Positions 22,607 to 32,789 of a stretch of DNA of 64,000 nucleotides are shown one piece after another. The notes beneath the pieces are model-generated. The model did not search any database, had not been told where the DNA came from, and saw only the letters and a list, made by a program, of their open reading frames with translations. Location of the stretch: contig CM024761.1 of assembly GCA_014218235.1 (NCBI GenBank), positions 86,987,968-87,051,967 of the forward strand, written 5' to 3'. The first letter of the stretch is position 1, and every line of letters starts with the position of its first letter. This stretch comes from Colocasia esculenta (lineage: Eukaryota > Streptophyta > Magnoliopsida > Alismatales > Araceae). A program made the position numbers and the translations under genes.

Positions 22607-22794
22607 TGTTGAACCACTCTTATATTTTATCATTTATTTTGGTGATAACAAAACTCATGATTAACTTAAATATCATGAATATAGCTAATATCATGTTTTC
22701 CTTATAAATACAACATACTATGGCACTATCGTTACATGATTTGCACTGGAAAGCTAAATTGATTGTTGTTCAATGCATATTGATTACCAACTAA

Positions 22795-23245
22795 GTGCCA
22801 CATCGATTGGAGATTAAAAGTCTACATCGATTACTATTTTAAATCCACATCGATTACACTTAAACATCGATTATGTTGAAACATCGATTGCATTGAAACA
22901 TCGATTACACTTACACATGGATTACATTGAAACATCGATTACCCTTAGACATCGACTACATTCACATTGACTTTGCTTAACCATCGATTACGTTCACATC
23001 AATTATGATTAAACATTGATTATCTTATAACATCAATTATGGTCACATCGATTATATTTAAACATCGATTGCTTTCACATCGATTATCTTATAACATCGA
23101 TTATGTTCAAACATTGATTGCCTATTTATAGATCGATTGCCTCACAACATCGACTACTTCACTTAAACATCGATTACTGTTATAAATCAAACATCGATTA
23201 CTCTTCATTTAAATATCGACTACCTTTATGAAACATCAATTGCCT
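22795..23245 (+). repeat. ATCGAT-centred motif array, left copia LTR
   Basis: About 25 copies of ACATCGATTR or a one-base variant are spaced roughly 12-25 bases apart. The spacers differ in sequence and length, so this is not a simple tandem repeat. Most variants read ATTGAT or ATCAAT, that is, TG or CA in place of CG. The right LTR carries the same array at 29345-29745. Confidence 0.9.
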
Positions 23246-23941
23246 CTATATTTCGAACCTTTCAAAAAAATCTTTGGGGCCCAATGAAAGTTCAAATGTA
23301 CTTCATATTCTTAACTTATTATTTCTCTGCCTGAAGATCTTTTTGCCTGTCTCATAGGATCTCTTCCTTCCTGCAACAAAATAAAAGCACCTACATTCTA
23401 TTTCTACCTATCTACAGGAAATACAGACAGAAGGCAAAAAGAGGTATGAGCCACCTGACAAAAGACTTCACGAGTCTAATCATCTGACTTGCATTTAATG
23501 TCTGCAGGTTCACTTCTACTCTTAGTCAACATCTTGGACCTCTTGTTAGCATCCTTGGAATTGCGCACCAGCTAGAACATCTTCCTCCATTCCAAGTAGC
23601 TAGTAGATTCAAGAAGGAAGCCGTTAGACTCAAAGGAAGGTGAGAAGAAGAAGAAGAGAGCCAAGAAATTCCAACGGCCATCTATCAACGGATTTGTTCA
23701 AGCTGCTCCATAAAAGGGAGAAGCAAAAGAAAAAAATACAGAGCAAACTTGAAGATCATTCAAGGAGTCTACATCCAGTGAGCATCCAACTCCATACACA
23801 CTCAAGCAAGAAAGGAAGAGAGCTCGAGCCTATTCAAGCCGAAGCATTCAAGCCATCTTCCTTCTTCCTCATTCTCTCTCTATGTGTCTTTGTGTATTTG
23901 AGAGAGAGAGAGAGAGAGAGCTAGGGGTTTAGCCTAAGGAG

Positions 23942-26900
23942 TGTAAGATCCTCGAATTTCCGTAGTATTTCTTTCGTATTTATGTGTATATTGTGCTTGT
24001 GTGTGTATGTACGTACTTACGTAGGTATTAAAATAGTATAATTACGTGTACATGTGTTTATATTAAACGTAAATAAGGTATGTATTGCATGGTGATAGTA
24101 TGAATATAATATCATGTACATATTGCATGTATAGAGGCTTAGTATGCATGGTTTTCTGCATAATTAGGGTTCTGGCCGAAGGCCACCTTGGCGTCAAGCC
24201 CAGGCCGTTGAGCCAGTGTCAGCGTCCAGACTTGGACGCCAGCACTAGCTCCGGCGTCCAGCGATCTGGACGCCAACTTCTCTGCCCTGCATGCGCAGCA
24301 GAGCTGCTGTCTTCTGAAACAAGGCATGGCAACCATTGGGGGATGTCCCCCAACGGCTCCAAAACTGTCAGATCGGCATGGTGAGTGGGTGAAGGCCTCC
24401 CCTACTTCCTGAAACCGAAATGGCCTCTCCCCACTACCCATTTTTCACTCTTGCAAGAAGAGAGAAGAGGAGAGAAAACCCTAGAGCTTCCTGTGAGAAA
24501 ACCTAAAGCTTGGAGGCTTTGATCCGACGATCCAAGGCTTCTTCTGGAGATCTACTTCGACAAGGAGGAAGACAACATAACCGGCTACACATCCCCGGCC
24601 CTGGATTTCAGAGGGGAGCATCACAGAAGCCGGAGTGGAGGCATCTTGGAGGCTTCTTGGGACTGCCCAAGGAGAGCTTCTCCAACTAATTTGATCCCTT
24701 TAGGAGTTTTCCAAAGGCAAGTACCCCTTTCACATTGTACATGTATGTGTCTAGGAGGTTTTTATCATTTTTGTAGATTTTCCTCGTGTCCTGGATCCCC
24801 TACATTCCCCATTATTCAGAGCTCGGACTGTGTTTTTACACAGGTCCGAACTTGACGGCAAGACCCATTGACGTTGTGATCTTGAGTCAGCGGCCAACGA
24901 TGTTGCCGCCAACTCTTGTAAACGTCCGTAGTATGCCGTTTAGTTCTTCTTGACAGAACAGTGAACTGTTCTGCCCTATATCTTTAATTTCCGGGTTTCT
25001 ACGCATGAGGATATAATGTAAATTTTATATGTTATGTAAAATAGGTAATGTGATGTGTGTGGAATTTTCTGTATTTTTCTGTAGATGGCATAATTTATTA
25101 GAATTATTGAAAAGCATGTGTAGGAAAGAGGTTATGCTTGGTTAATTTGTTTTTCCATGATTTCTGAGGAGTTAAATGCTGTAGAATTTTATGAACCATG
25201 TTTATATGTATCAGTCCATGCCCTGCGAATTTGGGAATTTTCCCATATCCATGTGAATTCTTATAATTCCTACAATGAGAAATAGAAAGCATGTGTAGAC
25301 CTTGTGAAAATTCTAGTAAATCATGTGTTGGGAAATAAATTCGGGAAAATTTTCTGTGCTAATATGTATGTGTGGTTCATGACTGTGCATGATAAAATCT
25401 GAAATCCATGTCGTGTTCTATGTGGACTTAGTTTAAGAATGGCATGAAACTGAATGTTTTAATTTCTATAAATGCATGTGAATTCAGAAAAATGTGAAAA
25501 TTTGTATGTGTGTTATTATACCCGAAAACAGAATGTGGTAAAATTTTCGGGAAAAATTGATAACAGTAGCCTACACTATGAGATTTTCATGTGAAAATGA
25601 GTATAAACACATGTATCATGATTAAGGTTAGATAAGGTGTGTTCCAATTAATCCATGAGAGCTACTAAATGCTTGAATTCTGTTATTAGTAGCATCATGC
25701 TAGGGATGAATAGAACCATGTGCATAAACAAGAAAGTGTGAAAATCATATGTGAAACATGTGTTAAATCGGAATGTGTAATGTGTAAAATGTGCCGTGTG
25801 TGACACTGCTTCCATAGAGGGCTGTGGAACTGTATCATGGAAAAGTCCCCATGAGAAGGTTCAATGTGTTAAGATATCCTAAGGGCATTAGGATGAAATC
25901 CTGGAGGTGGACAAGTACCACTGGTTAGGGTGGAGACGTGTTCTCCCGGTCTGCGCAGTGCCAAGAGTCATCACTGTATTGCCTAGGTGATGTGCTATGT
26001 GTTATGTGTATGTGATGTGTCCTTCTAGTGGTGGTTTGGACTATGTGTCACGGCAAATAAATTGTGAAATGTGTATATGTGAACATGTGTAAAATGTGTA
26101 TATGTGAACATGTGTAAATTGTGTATATATGTGAGCATGCAAATGTGAAATGTAAAATCATGTGAACCATTTATGTTAGAATGTGAACATGTGTACATGT
26201 GAAATGCTTGAAAAATGAACCATGTGAATTATGGGAATGTGTAACCATGTGAAGTGAATGTGTTAGAATATGTTACGTAAATTCATGCTATGATATTTCT
26301 AATCCCATATAAATTGCTATCATGTTATAGTCAAATTGGAAGTGTAGTCTTCATGTGATTAAATGAGTAGAAAGCATGTGATAGGAAGTGTTATTTGAAA
26401 CATCTTAAACCATGTACCATGTGTTTTGATTTTGTAGAAATACCATGATAGGTTGTCTCTCATAAATGTTCAAGCATGCTATATGTTGCCTTGCAAATTG
26501 AAATAGTAGACCCTACTATGATGTATGCATGAATGATGTGTATGGAGCTACTTGCTGAGTCCTTTAGACTCACTCCTTGCTTCGGCGTACAGGTGTAGTT
26601 GGTGACACACCTTTGGAGGAGACAGTGGAGAGCGACTCCGAGCGTGGAGATTAGCGGGTGGAGTTGACGTAGTGTCCCCTTTTTGGTTTCATAGTATGTG
26701 AATTGTAGCTTGTATTAGAGTTATCATTATGTAATTATGGACAAACTATGTATTAAATGTAGAACTTTAATTTTGTGGACAATGTAGCTTGGTTTAGTTT
26801 CAATTATGAAAGTTTAGTCTTTTATTTTGTTATATGGATCATGTATGATAAATGTGGATGATGGAATGTGATGACAGTTAGTCCTTTACTTCCGCGACTC

Positions 26901-27022
26901 TGTATCTATATTTGTGTATATCTCAATCATGTGATAGTGTTGGGTAAATGTCCCACTGTGATAACCTTTACTATACCGACGTGGGTTGGTATAACCGTAC
27001 CGGTATAATGAGGGTCGTCACA
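23942..27022 (+). mobile_element. X2: solo LTR of family X inside the copia LTR
   Basis: It begins TGTAAGATCC and ends GTCGTCACA. Perfect 5-base duplications AGGAG lie at 23937-23941 and 27023-27027. It is 3081 bases long and has no interior, so it is a solo LTR left by LTR-LTR recombination. The TGTAA...TCACA ends resemble Ty3 chromovirus (Tekay-like) LTRs. Internal landmarks shared with X1, X3 and X4 are a GACGCC/GGCGTCC motif cluster (24190-24275), an ATGTG-rich tract (25990-26290), a conserved module (25800-25995) and a block around TTGCTGAGTCCTTTAGACTC (26550-26600). Confidence 0.92.
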
Positions 27023-27682
27023 AGGAGAGTCTTGTCTTGTAAACTCTTTTCTTCTTAGGCTAAGTCTCAGATCAAGCATTTCATTGTTTATCTTGAGCTT
27101 GATCTAGGGGCTTCAGGTCTTTGCTTCTGTGTTCAGAAGTGTTCCTCTTCGGTTGGAAGAGAAGGCTTGCATTGAAAGCATTCCCCTTGTGTTAAGGGAA
27201 GAACCGCACTGGGATTTGTACCAAGAGGTTGACTTCTTGACCTATAAGAGAAGTGGGTTACCTTCTTATCTGGAAAGAGAAAAAGACCAACTTGTGTCTA
27301 GTGGTGTAACCACATTGGGGTTTGTTCCAGTAGGTTTGCTCCTGAGCCTATAAAAGAAGTGGGCTACCTTCTTGCCCAGGAACGAGATGAAGACCAGCAG
27401 GGGTTGGGTGTTGTATATCCTTAAGGGGGACTGTACCTTTGGTTAGTGAAATTCCAATAGTTTGCTTAGAGACTGGACGTAGGATTTCCATTTGGAGTGG
27501 CCGAACCAGGATAAATCTCTGTGTTCCTTATGTGCTTGCTTCCATGCCTTTAATTTCCTTGCACATGCTTATTTATACTAACAAAACATTTTCAAGTGGT
27601 GATTTTTATTTCAGTTTTTTAGATTACCTATTCACCCCCCCCCTAGGTTAGTCTTACTTCCAACCGTAAGTTGGCCAACAAG

Positions 27683-27694
27683 TGGTATCAGAGC
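27683..27694 (+). other. Primer binding site of the copia element (tRNA-iMet)
   Basis: TGGTATCAGAGC starts two bases after the left LTR end at 27680. It is the standard initiator-tRNA primer site of Ty1/copia elements. Confidence 0.9.
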
Positions 27695-27743
27695 TCTGGT
27701 CTCTGAACATCTAGAAGATCCAACAATCTTTGAGTAAAGATCC

Positions 27744-28650
27744 ATGGCAGCTCAAGGTGTTGCACAAGGTCAATGCATATTCTATCCTCCACTATTTGAT
27801 GGAGAAGATTATCAATACTAGAAAGCTAGGATAGAATTCTTCCTTCAAGGCTACGACTATCGAATCTAGAGCATCATAGAAGATGGTGATCTCCAAATCT
27901 CCAAGCCCAAGGATGAATGGACTATTGATGATAAGAACAAACTATCCTTGAACAGCAAGGCAAAAAGCTTCATGTGTTGCGCTCTGACCAAGCAAGAGTT
28001 CAACATAATTTCTACGTGCAAAACAGCAAAGGACATGTGGGAAACACTAAAGCTCACATATGAGGGAACAGATAAAGTTAAAAAGATAAGAATAGACATA
28101 TTCGTCACACAATATGAGAAGTTCCAAATGGAATCAGGTGAGTCCATATCTCAGATGTACAATGACTTTACTAAAATTATCAATGGACTCACATGCTTAG
28201 GAAAGAAATACAGCTAGAGAGAGATAATCAGAATGATTCTAAGATCTCTTCTAGCAAAATGGATTCCAAAGGTCACTACTATAGAAGAAGCAAATGACCT
28301 CTCCACTATGACTTTAGAGAAGCTCATTGGATCTCTCATGGCCCATGAGATCAATATGAAGAGATTAGAAGAAAACACTTCAAGAGGAAGGTCAATCAAT
28401 GCATTCAAAGCTGAGGAGAGCTCTTCGGATGAAGACACTACTAGTGATAGTAGTGATGTTGAGAGTGAAGAAGAAATCATCCGAAAAATTTTATGTAAGA
28501 GGAAAGAGAAAAAGAAGAAGAGAAAAGAGGAGAAACACAAAAGGAAGACCTTCACGGCTACATAGGATAACTCCTCATAAAGCTCATGCACAGAAGAAGA
28601 TGAAGAGAATGCCAATCTTCTCTCGATGAACAAAACAACAAAAAAGCATT
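27744..28650 (+). pseudogene. gag: UBN2-type gag of the copia element
   Basis: The start at 27744 gives MAAQGVAQGQCIFYPPLFDG, the typical opening of copia Gag. It is followed by MWETLKLTYEGTDKVKKIRI and a UBN2 domain with SISQMYNDFTKIINGL, then WIPKVTTIEEANDLSTMTLE. A charged tail (SSSDEDTTSDSSDVESEEE, then a Lys/Arg-rich stretch) ends it. No zinc knuckle and no pol follow. Stops at 27819, 27868 and 28564 stand where the family has Trp (YWKAR, W before the DNSS segment), consistent with TGG to TAG changes. Another stop lies at 28215. Gag here is degenerate, about 300 residues long. Confidence 0.85.
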
Positions 28651-29158
28651 CAAATGGGTATAGTTAGGGATGCTCAAAAGCATCCGATTAGTGACTACCA
28701 TCTCTTCACTTCATTCCAATCTAAACAGAAAGTAGTCATCCTTAATTTTTTTAAAAAACTTACATTCATTTTATTGTTATATTTTTAACTACAATGCTAC
28801 TAACATCCTTGCAAGTATTAATGCCTCTTTTATAGCCCAATGTAGGAAATCTTCGTAAAGACCCACAAACCTCACATTAAGGGGGAGTATCACATTCAGG
28901 GGGAGTAAACACAAAGGGGAGCAATAAAACACTGACAGTAATAAACACATTGTTGAACCTCTCTCCTTCAAACTCACAGCATATTGGTAAGAAGTCCTTA
29001 AAAATAGTGAAAAAGTAAATGGTAGGGTCTTTCCTTTTTGGTTATTAACAAAAAGGGGGAGAGTAAGTTTAAACTATGAATTTCCTATTTATTCCATGCT
29101 TTAAGTATCTTTGTCAGAAAATTCTCATAAGTTTTGTCATCATCAAAAAGGGGGAGAT
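28651..29158 (+). other. Untranslated 3' interior and polypurine tract of the copia element
   Basis: No coding sequence is seen. Three AAGGGGGAG-type purine tracts occur (about 28879, 28911 and 29050). The last, AAAAAGGGGGAGA (29145-29157), sits against the right LTR and is the expected plus-strand primer. The protease, integrase, RT and RNase H genes of an autonomous copia element are absent. Confidence 0.75.
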
Positions 29159-31055
29159 TGTTGAACCACTCTTATATTTTATCCTTTATTTTGGTGATAA
29201 AAAAACTCATGATTAACTTAAATATCATGAATATATTTAATATCATATTTTCCTCATAAATACAACATACTATGGCACTAACGTTTCATGATTTGCACTG
29301 GAAAGTTAAATCAATTGATGTTCAATGCATATCGATTACTGACTAAGTGCCACATCGATTACACTTAAACATCAATTACGTTGAAACATCGATTGCATTG
29401 AAACATCGATTACACTTACACATGGATTACATTGAAACATCGATTACCCTTAGACATCGACTACATTCACATCTACTATACTTAAACATCGATTATGTTC
29501 ACATCGATTATGATTAAACATCGATTATCTTAGAATATCAATTATGCTCACATCGATTATATTTAAACATCGATTGCTTTCACAACGATTATCTTATAAC
29601 ATCGATTGTCTTAAACATCGATTGCCTAATTATAGATCGATTGCCTTGCAACATCGACTGCGTCACTTAAACATCGATTACTGTTATAAATGAAACATTG
29701 ATTGCTCTTCATTTAAATATCGACTACCTTTATGAAACATCAACTGCCTCTATATTTCAAACCTTTCAAAATATCCTTGGCACCCAATGAAAGTTCAAAT
29801 GTACTTCATATGCTTAACTTATTATTTCTATGACTGAAGATCTTTTTGTTTGTCTCATAGGATCTCTTCCTTCCTGTAACAAAAGAAAAACACCTACATT
29901 CTATTTCTACCTATCTGCAGGAAATACGGATAGAAGGCAAAAAGCGATATGAGCCACCTGACAAAGGACTTCATGAGTCTAATCATCTGACTTGCATTTA
30001 ATGTCTGCAGGTTCACTTCTACTCTTAGTCAACATCTTGGACCTCTTGTTAGCATCCTTGGAATTGCGCACCAGCTAGAACATCTTCCTCCATTCCAAGT
30101 AGCTAGTAGATTCAAGAAGGAAGCCGTTAGACTCAAAGGAAGGTGAGAAGAAGAAGAAGAGAGCCAAGAAACTCCAACGGCCATCTGTCAATGGATCTAT
30201 TCAAGCTACTCCATAAAAGGGAGAAGCAAAAGAAAAAGAAATATAAAGCAAACCTGAAGATCATTCAAGGAGTGTACATCCAGTGACCATCCAACTCCAT
30301 ACACACTCAAGCAAGAAAGGAAGAGAGCTCGAGCCTATTCAAGCTGAAGCATTCAAGCCATCTTCCTTCTTCCTCATTCTCTCTCTGTTTGTCTTTGTGT
30401 ATTTGACAGAGAGAGAGCTGGGAGTTTAGCCTAAGGAGAGTCTTGTCTTGTAAACTATTTCCTTCATAGGCTCAATCTTAGATCAAGCATTTCATTGTTT
30501 ATCTTGAGCTTGATCTAGGGGCTTCAGTATTTGTTTCTGTGCTCAGAAGTGTTCCTCTTCTGTTGAAAGAGAAGGCTTGCATTGAAAGCATTCCCCTTGT
30601 GTTAAGGGAAGAACCGCACTGGGGTTTGTTCCAGGAGGTTGACTTCTTGACTTGTAAGAGAGGTGGGTTACCTTCTTATCTGGAAAGAGAAGAAGACCAA
30701 CTTGTGTCTAGTGGTGTAACCACGTTGGAGTTTGTTCCAGCAGGTTTGCTTCTGAGCCTATAAAAGAAGTGGGCTGCCTTCTTGTCCGGGAAAGAGAAGA
30801 AGACCAACAAGAGCTGGGTGTTGTATGCCTTTAAGGGGGACTGTACCCTTGGTTTGTGAAATCTCAAGAGTTTTCTTGGGGACTGGACATAGGACTTCCA
30901 TTTGGAAGGGCCTAACTAGGATAAATCCCTATGTTCCTTGTGTGCTTGCTTTTGCGCCTTTAATTTCCTTGCACAAGCTTATTTATACTAACCAAATATT
31001 TTCAAGTGTTGATTTTTGTTTCAGTTTTTCAGATTACCTATTCACCCCCCCCCCC
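29159..31055 (+). repeat. Right LTR of the copia element, 3' end truncated
   Basis: It starts TGTTGAACCACTC, carries the second ATCGAT array (29345-29745), TATA-like CCATAAAAGG (30211-30220) and the duplicated segments. It breaks off in an 11-base C run (31045-31055). The left LTR continues for another 37 bases after its C run. The poly-C tract may have promoted the break. Confidence 0.85.
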
Positions 31056-31976
31056 ATGCACCTCTATTCGTGAAAGATAATGAACGAAAAACCATCCAAG
31101 ATGCTATTGGAAGTCACATTGTGTGGTTCAGAGACTTTGTAAGTTTGTGATCAAAATAATTCTTTCAAGTTATCTTTCATATCTTCCTGTATACTAATTG
31201 AATGATTTTTATTTTGCAGGTTGAGTTAGATGACACCTGAAAAGTTGAGATTTTTATTGTGCTAAAATTATAATAGCTCTCCCTTAAGTAGAGAACTAAC
31301 ATTGACCACACTCACCTTATAAAACAATTATGGTCATTGGATTTATGTTATGACCTAAAAAATTATGTTTTTTATCTTCGGGACAAACAATGATGTGTAT
31401 GTAATGTTTAAATTTTATGTTGTAGATTTGTGATGTGTTATAAATCACTGCTATATGCACTTCTTTTGTGGTGTAATGTGAATGTTTTATTTCAAACAGT
31501 GTATGTTATGTGTAATGTAAATTTGAGAAAGTTTGTTGTATTAAATGTCAAACATTGGTGATGTGCAAAAAATGTGTATGTATGTAAATATACATGCTAT
31601 ATTTTTAGTCGAATTATGGATTACATTTATTTGCACTGGGAGCTTTCTTACGGTTCGGCAAAGTGTAACTACAGACAATAGTTATGGTTTCTAACATTGT
31701 GGTTAATTTATGGAATGTCATGTTCTATTAGGTTATTTCTTACGGTCTTCTGTATGTATACTTATACTTTATAAAAGTAGATCAAGTCTATATTATTACG
31801 ATTTATGAACAAATGTATTTATTACGTATTGTAACAGTAAGTAACGCTATAGCCATGCTTGCTGTAGTTATGAAAACAAACTGCAGGATGTTTCGTAAGT
31901 ATACGTCTTTCCTTACAGTTTTGGCAATTACAGTTACTATTTTCAGACGTAAGCGAAACCCAATTTTTTTGTAGTG
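31056..31976 (+). pseudogene. Last Transposase_24 exon and right terminal region of the CACTA element
   Basis: APLFVKDNERKTIQDAIGSH at 31059-31118, then IVWFRDF, continues the protein interrupted at 22606. The family has an equivalent TIxDAxGSxxAWP near its C-terminus. A GT-AG-like gap leads to VELDDT and a stop at about 31239. From 31600 to 31970 there are short subterminal repeats (TTACGGTTC, CTTACGGTC, CTTACAGTTT, ATTACAGTTACT). The element ends with TTGTAGTG at 31969-31976. The next three bases are CAT, the probable 3-base target copy, which cannot be checked because the left end is missing. Confidence 0.75.
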
Positions 31977-32000
31977 CATGCTAATTAGAAAAAGAGTACT

Positions 32001-32789
32001 TGTAGCGGGGGATTTCTGTCGCCCTGTCCGAACAAGCCAAAAATAGGCCCATAAAGACATGGGTCAACACAAAAGAATATGACGGCCCGGGCCCCTAGAC
32101 GTTAACCCACAGTCTCCAACGTCGCATCCAAAGGACCACTGTCTGGCCACAGCCAATAAGATGCAAAAACTCCATTTTGAGAGTTGGTGATCTTTGATGA
32201 AGAACTATCTTAGGCTGCCTAGGCTGGCTACTCCTTCTCTTCATTCTATCTTTGACTTAAGCGTCGAAGGGGGAGCCCCCAGGGAACATTCCCTGGTCCC
32301 TTCCTGACCTTGCCTTCTGTTTCACAAGAGAGAGAGACCAACGATGAGCACATGATCCCCATCGCCCTCGGTCCATATGACGACAGGACCCCAAAGGCCC
32401 AAGACAACCCCTATTCATTTAGCGCCATCTGTGGAAAAGCAAGAAAAAAGCCCTCATGGCGTGGAGTAGCAACACCTAGTGTAGTGACAGAGGAAAGCCT
32501 CTTGCTGAAGGCAAGCCAGTGAACACATCGCTCAGTCATTGGAGCCCATGCCAACACTAACGTTGGCGATAACGCTGGCCACAACCTATTAGATGGTGTT
32601 TCTATACCCTGATGGACGGGGCCCCCACCTACTAGCCGTCTCCCCCGCTGATTTCACCATACTCAGAAGGAGAGTGGGAATCCTTTTGGGATGATGACGT
32701 GATAGGCAACTAAGGATGGCCCCTCCCATGAGCCCCCGACTGGGGCCCCGTGAGCTGAAGCTTCGTGACAGGGTGGACAAACCATCAGC
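32001..32789 (+). mobile_element. Tat-like Ty3 element: short LTR, primer site and start of interior
   Basis: TGTAGCGGGGGATTTC at 32001 resembles Tat-lineage LTR starts. The LTR would end at CA 32416-32417, giving 417 bases. It is directly followed by TTTAGCGCCATCTGTGG (32418-32434), close to the TTTGGCGCCGTCTGTGGG primer site of Tat elements. The interior begins in GC-rich DNA without an intact frame and is cut at 32789 by X1. The gag domain follows on the other side of X1 at 35411-35911. Confidence 0.65.

Larger units (their letters stand above)
22607..27680 (+). repeat. Left LTR of the copia element, interrupted by X2
   Basis: LTR sequence is at 22607-23941 and 27028-27680. It carries the ATCGAT array (22795-23245), a TATA-like CCATAAAAGGG (23708-23718), a (GA)n run (about 23899-23921), and at 27129-27420 a repeated pair of segments containing GGGTTTGTTCCAG and CTTCTTATCTGG-like text. 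It ends in a C run (27635-27643) and GGCCAACA. The open frames at 27129-27353 and 27439-27651 lie in LTR sequence, are copied in the right LTR and are not genes. Confidence 0.85.
22607..31055 (+). mobile_element. Gag-only Ty1/copia LTR retrotransposon inserted in the CACTA element
   Basis: The left LTR starts TGTTGAACCACTC at 22607 and ends GGCCAACA at 27680. The right LTR starts at 29159 directly after a polypurine tract. Between them are only about 1.5 kb with a UBN2-type gag and no pol. The left LTR holds a 3.1-kb solo LTR. Without it the left LTR is about 1.99 kb, matching the right LTR of about 1.9 kb. The right LTR stops at its poly-C tract (31045-31055), and about 37 terminal bases and the target duplication (GGTAA expected from 22602-22606) are missing. 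CACTA exon sequence follows at once, so a deletion removed the joint. Confidence 0.88.
18790..31976 (+). mobile_element. CACTA (EnSpm) DNA transposon, left end lost, split by a copia element
   Basis: Coding remnants on the plus strand occur in CACTA order: DUF4216 tail of the TNP2 transposase, a Ulp1-type protease, and a Transposase_24 protein. The last continues at 31056 after the copia insertion. The right end is TTTTTTTGTAGTG at 31964-31976, the complement of the diagnostic CACTACAAAAAAA terminus. Short repeats related to TTACAGT and TTACGGTC in 31600-31970 fit a CACTA subterminal region. The left terminus and most of the TNP2 gene are missing. The left boundary with LTR Z2 lies between 18730 and 18790 and looks like a deletion joint. 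Confidence 0.85.

Noticed and set aside
22795..23245. CRISPR-like look of the ATCGAT array
   Set aside because: The repeated unit is only about 10 bases, spacers are short and irregular, there are no cas genes, and the array lies in both LTRs of a plant retrotransposon.
25800..25995. Conserved X module as a tRNA or small nuclear RNA gene
   Set aside because: No A/B boxes, no cloverleaf and no Sm-type motif could be made out; it occurs only within LTRs.
27129..27651. Open frames of about 70 residues at 27129 and 27439 (and the copies at 30539 and 30825) as small genes
   Set aside because: They lie inside LTR sequence, exist only because the two LTRs are copies, and contain no recognisable domain.
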